Source: Macrobrachium rosenbergii (taxonomy: Eukaryota > Arthropoda > Malacostraca > Decapoda > Palaemonidae). Taken from it: DNA of 64,000 bases. The stretch spans positions 53,066,227 through 53,130,226 of the forward strand of contig NC_089781.1 of assembly GCF_040412425.1 (NCBI RefSeq). Direction: 5' to 3'. Shown one piece after another: positions 60,531-64,000 of the stretch; positions within the stretch are counted from its first letter, which is position 1, and the number at the start of each line of letters is the position of its first letter. A program made the translations under genes and the position numbers. The notes beneath the pieces are model-generated. The model was not told the DNA's origin. It saw only the letters and a program-made list of their open reading frames with translations, and did not search any database.

Positions 60531-61500
60531 TCACCTATTTTCACAGATCCCTGCATGTTGCAGGTCGATGTTCTTGAACTTCTTAATGTCACAGCACATA
60601 TGATCTGATGCACCTGAGTCCAGAAACCACTTTCCCACCGATGATTTTGACAAGTAGGCATGTGCATCCACTTCGGCACATAGAAGCACTGCTTCTATTT
60701 CTTCAAATTCAGCTACAGAGGCCTTGGCATCCCCTTTCTTCGTGCGTTCCTCCTTGAACTTCTTCCAGATTGGGCATTCCCTCGCCTTGTGTCCAGGCTC
60801 CTTACAGGTGTAACACTTCATCTTACTGTCACCAGAGGTGTCCTGCTTCTGAGGCTGCTGATTCTGCTTCTGCTTAGAATGCTGTTTAGCCGTTGCTTTC
60901 AATGCCACAGGTTCTTCTTTTCTTGATGTCACTCTGTAGTGCAATGATAGTCGCCTTTCTTCCATCACAAGTTTGCTCTTCACATTTCTTGATGTGAGCT
61001 TATCCAGATCACCCTCGAAGGATCTTACAAAAGCATCATACTCATTGAGTGGTAGCCCAAGTAGCAAGAAAGCAGCAAAGCAAGTGTCACTTATTGGAAT
61101 GCCGCCCATTCTCACCTTCTGAATCAACTCATGCATCTTGGAAATGTAATCTGCCATTGGCATTGATGGCACTTTATCCAACCTAGCCATTTCAAAAAAC
61201 AACATGGTGTGAATAATCCCAAATTCACCATACATTTCCTTGAGTGTGTCCCACACTTTCTTTGCAAATTTAAACTCACCAACATTGTAGAGAGTGGAGC
61301 TGTGCAGCGCCTCGATAATGACTCCCGAGCTCGGCGATTGACTCTGGCTTGTTCTTGGTTGAGCTCTGCCAAGGCCTCTTCTTCATTCTCATTATCGTGA
61401 ATGTGATACCTAAACCCAGGGTCAATGGCATTCCAACAGTTCTTGTCAATCAGTCTTGCTTGATCCTCTTCGACCACGGGTAATAGTTAGCCCCAGTCAC
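60531..61500 (-). pseudogene. Copia gag and protease
   Basis: Gag is read from about 61477 and, after a shift near 61256, in one frame to 60531. MWDTLKEMYG and LDKVPSMPMADYI belong to the retrotransposon gag (UBN2-type) domain. The zinc knuckle CYTCKEPGHKAREC (CX2CX4HX4C) sits at residues 148-161 of that frame. The protease motif WFLDSGASDHM follows at residues 210-220 (catalytic Asp codon about 60620). The next frame (60679-60197) carries VMYVPNLYCSLVSV, the usual end of the Copia protease. These form particles and process the polyprotein. Confidence 0.88.
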
Positions 61501-61650
61501 ACTGTAGAAGAATCTTCTTGGAGGTCTCTTCCCTTTCTTCATAACCGGCCATCTTCTTACTTGTTGATGGAACAGTCTCCAAGGGAAGTTTAGGCTAGCA
61601 CTTTCTTATATCTAGACGATATCACACTTTTCAATCAATCCCAATGTGTT

Positions 61651-61664
61651 CTGGGCCCATAACC
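61651..61664 (-). other. Copia primer site, half-tRNA iMet type
   Basis: The plus strand reads CTGGGCCCATAACC directly beside the LTR. It equals an internal stretch around the anticodon of initiator-Met tRNA rather than its 3' end. Drosophila copia is known to prime from such a cleaved tRNA half, so the same mode is inferred here. Confidence 0.85.
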
Positions 61665-61937
61665 TGTTGACCTTACTAATTTCTAGATCCTCTAGGATTA
61701 GTTTCACTTATTAACAAGAGTTCCAGGAAGGGGCTGATTGAGACACTTGTGTTATCGTCGGTAGATTTTATTTGCAGACTGAAATGAGGCGGGAACAGCG
61801 AACACACGGTTTGTTTACATGCAGGTGGCGCCATGACTGGCCAAAGAGAAAACTAAATGCAAAAGACAAATCGACATAAGCGACGATTGCAACGCCACTA
61901 ACACAACACGAACAATATAAATCATAATATGCTAACA
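61665..61937 (-). repeat. 5' LTR of the Copia element
   Basis: 273 bp, TGTTAGC to GTCAACA on the minus strand, followed on the plus side by the ATGAA duplication (61938-61942). Confidence 0.95.
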
Positions 61938-61942
61938 ATGAA

Positions 61943-62483
61943 GTTGTGAGGCAGATTGCCATAAGATGCACGTAGGACCGCCATGCTGGAGGAGTGATTG
62001 ACGCCCAATCTTTGCCGCAGGAACACACATCCCAGTCATAATTTGCCTAGTGATCCAACTTCGCCATTCTTCACTGGAGACCCCTTCCTTTACATGGTAA
62101 AGTGCTTGTTAAAGAGTCCCTATCAGTCATGAATTGCCCTTCAAGTGTTTTCTTTTAAAGACCAGTAAATTCTAATTTTCCTTTGCCTCGTGATACCAGT
62201 GTTATTCAAATGTTTGTGTTTTTAAGTGACTGCCTATCTTTGCTCATTCGAGGCCTTGTGGTGGCCTCAGCGCAACCCCGAATTCCTGAGTATTTCTCCC
62301 CCATTTACTGGCTTGTAATACCTGAACCTCTCATTTCAGAGGGACCAATTTGCAGTGGAATATCCTTGGATTGTGCCTTGTGAAAACCCCACTAAAGGAT
62401 TCCAAGTTTGAGTTCATCAGTAGAAATATCCCTTCAGGCCCCCCATAAGCCTGAATGCCACATTCTTTCATCTCCTGATATTC
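61943..62483. other. Unassigned stretch
   Basis: Continuation of the sequence left of the Copia element. No domain recognised. Confidence 0.3.
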
Positions 62484-62985
62484 TTTTTGTGCAAATATAC
62501 GTAATTTTAATTTAACTCTAACGTGTTTATATCCACATTCCTTGTGAGTAGAGCCATAAGCTCATATGAAAATCCCCCTTTTTCCTTGTGTTTTATGACT
62601 ACCTGGACCCACCAAGTTTAGATAACAAGGCTAACGCAACGGTAAGTGTTGATACCTGGCTCATAGTAACCATTTCCCCAGGTAAAATCATAAAAATGGC
62701 GACCTTTGGCCTTAGATCTCGTTATTAGCGAGTTGCATCCCCCCCTTTTTTTGGTTTGCAACTTGCCGTATCAGCAATTAGTGAAGCTAGCTGGGTGCGA
62801 GACAACAACAAACCTTTGCGTAAAATCCAAGTGCACATGCCAAGGAATTCCATGTGTGTATGATATGTTTATTTTAGGATAGGAAATAGGAGAGAATTAA
62901 TAATCGAATCACAGGTCTTGATAGTCTTTGCATGTGGCTTGCATGATTTCATGTTAGGCTAGTTAGGGAAGACTAAGCGTCACAA
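62484..62985. repeat. Dispersed repeat, copy 2
   Basis: Diverged direct repeat of 54046-54650, ending with 'gcttgcatgatttcatgtta'. Confidence 0.5.
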
Positions 62986-63127
62986 ATTTTTAAAAGAAAA
63001 GGAAATAGTGGGCATATTTCCTCTGTGTATTAATCAAACAATTTCGTTGTCACAGAATAGTTAGGCACGTGTTTCAACCGCCCACGTGGGACCGATCTGT
63101 AAGCTTCACTGATACTTAGGAAATTTA

Positions 63128-63131
<4 letters not shown>

Positions 63132-63214
<83 letters not shown>
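63132..63214. repeat. (CT)n microsatellite
   Basis: About 41 uninterrupted TC dinucleotides. Confidence 0.97.
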
Positions 63215-63218
<4 letters not shown>

Positions 63219-63784
63219 TAGTTGAGATTAGAATTCAAATAGGGAAAAAGGCAGGAACAAGTTGTTAGGAAAGCATAAAATTTGGTTACTTTCCATTTAG
63301 TCGGCGAATACTCAAACTCTGTGATAAGATTCCTGTACGTCTTATTATTAGCATTTTCCCGCTATACAGTATTCTGTGTTACGTAGGCCATACCAACCAA
63401 TTTGTTTACAAACCCAGCCAATTTTCCCACATGGTCAGTGAACCCGTAGCCTAGACACCGAGTCTAAAAATAACTTGACTTTCAGACACCTACATCCTCC
63501 CTCCTCACCATCCGCCCCCACCCAGCATGCATCCTATCCATTCCCACAATTTTTTTTTTTTTGTTACTTTGTTTATAATCAGGTTTGTCTCAGTTTTGTT
63601 CACTTATTTACTGTATTTGGGGGTTATCATTATTAGCGTCCCAACGCTCACTGAGTCTCGAACCTAACTGTATTGGGACTCCCCTAACAGAGAATTTTAT
63701 TCGAGAAATTAAAATCCCAACCAATTCTCGCTATAGCCGGCTCAGTCTGTGCAAGGATCCCCAAAATCTTATGTCCTATGAGAC
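63215..63784. other. Unassigned stretch
   Basis: No supported feature; a T homopolymer lies near 63550. Confidence 0.3.
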
Positions 63785-64000
63785 GAACCCTAAAACTCCA
63801 TTCGGGCCAGGGCACACACCCTCCGAACCCTAAAACTCCATTCAGGCCAGGGCAAAGTGCCCTCCGAACCCTAAACTCCATTCAGGCCAGGGCCACGTAC
63901 CCTCCGAACTCTAAAAATCCATTTGGGCCAGGGCCATGTGCCCTCCGAACCCTAAAAACTCCATTCGGGCCAGGGCCAATGCCCTCCAAACCCTAAAAAT
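63785..64000. repeat. ~40-43 bp minisatellite, at least 5 copies, open at window end
   Basis: Units begin 'gaaccctaaaactccattcg' and continue 'ggccagggc...ccctcc'. Variation is in the centre of the spacer. Translated frames (LRTLKTPFGPGP) merely reflect the repeat. Confidence 0.95.

Larger units (their letters stand above)
56878..61937 (-). mobile_element. Ty1/Copia LTR retrotransposon, full length
   Basis: Minus-strand order LTR - primer site - gag - protease - integrase - reverse transcriptase - RNase H - polypurine tract - LTR. Integrase before reverse transcriptase defines the Ty1/Copia class. The two LTRs (273 and 271 bp) are near identical, and the ATGAA duplication is perfect, so the insertion is young. 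Reading frames are nevertheless broken in many places, mostly by one-base changes. Confidence 0.94.

Noticed and set aside
63785..64000. Telomeric repeat because of recurring AACCCTAAA
   Set aside because: The unit is about 40 bp with unrelated sequence; the arthropod telomere TTAGG is not tandem here.

Overview
This window looks like intergenic or repeat-dense nuclear DNA of an arthropod, most likely a decapod crustacean such as a penaeid shrimp. The grounds are at least 18 long (AT)n arrays, several (CT)n/(GA)n arrays and one (ATT)n array, together with animal-type mobile elements of many classes. The organism is an inference; no host gene or organelle marker is present. There is one 500-N assembly gap. 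I see no intact host protein-coding gene. Nearly every recognisable coding segment belongs to a mobile element and carries frameshifts or stops.

Layout. 1-2.7 kb: decayed minus-strand copy of a repeated metazoan gene family of unknown function. 3.8-4.4 kb: 5' part of a Tc1-like element. 4.57-6.46 kb: candidate TTAA-flanked non-autonomous element with internal tandem repeats. 6.9-10.8 kb: minisatellite, (AT)n and LINE remnants on both strands. 10.8-12.2 kb: complete mariner/Tc1-type element with matched TIRs. 14.25-16.86 kb: old full-length piggyBac element with TTAA ends. 17.5-17.8 kb: near-perfect long hairpin. 20.1-29.1 kb: LTR retrotransposon with a gag-protease-like region but no visible reverse transcriptase. 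Its second LTR is split by another piggyBac copy (26.0-28.07 kb). 29.17-31.50 kb: MULE (FLYWCH plus transposase) with tandem-repeat TIRs and 9-bp target duplications; an (AT)n array has expanded inside its zinc-finger coding sequence. 32.9-34 kb: pogo/Tigger-like transposase remnant. 35.0-36.16 kb: a third, inverted copy of the 20-kb LTR family. 38.2-39.7 kb: tandem and inverted array of a tRNA-related SINE-like unit.

40.76-45.75 kb: nearly complete Ty3/Gypsy element (LTR-PBS-gag-PR-RT-RH-INT-PPT-LTR) whose 5' edge lies in the N gap. 46.6-49.7 kb: PIF/Harbinger-like element with GGCCCTGTTCACAC termini, a MADF-domain exon, a transposase tail, a 38-bp minisatellite and a nested palindrome. 49.7-52 kb: repeat region with six ~140-bp tandem units. 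52.0-53.7 kb: candidate large solo LTR. 55.2-55.7 kb: Penelope-like fragments. 56.87-61.94 kb: Ty1/Copia element on the minus strand with a perfect 5-bp target duplication, near-identical LTRs and a primer site matching an internal part of initiator-Met tRNA. 63.8-64 kb: minisatellite running off the end.

The elements do not form a pathway; the window is a nested archive of insertions. LTR pairs differ largely by 1-2 bp indels, and conserved domains are split by frameshifts, so part of the apparent decay may be uncorrected long-read error rather than biology.
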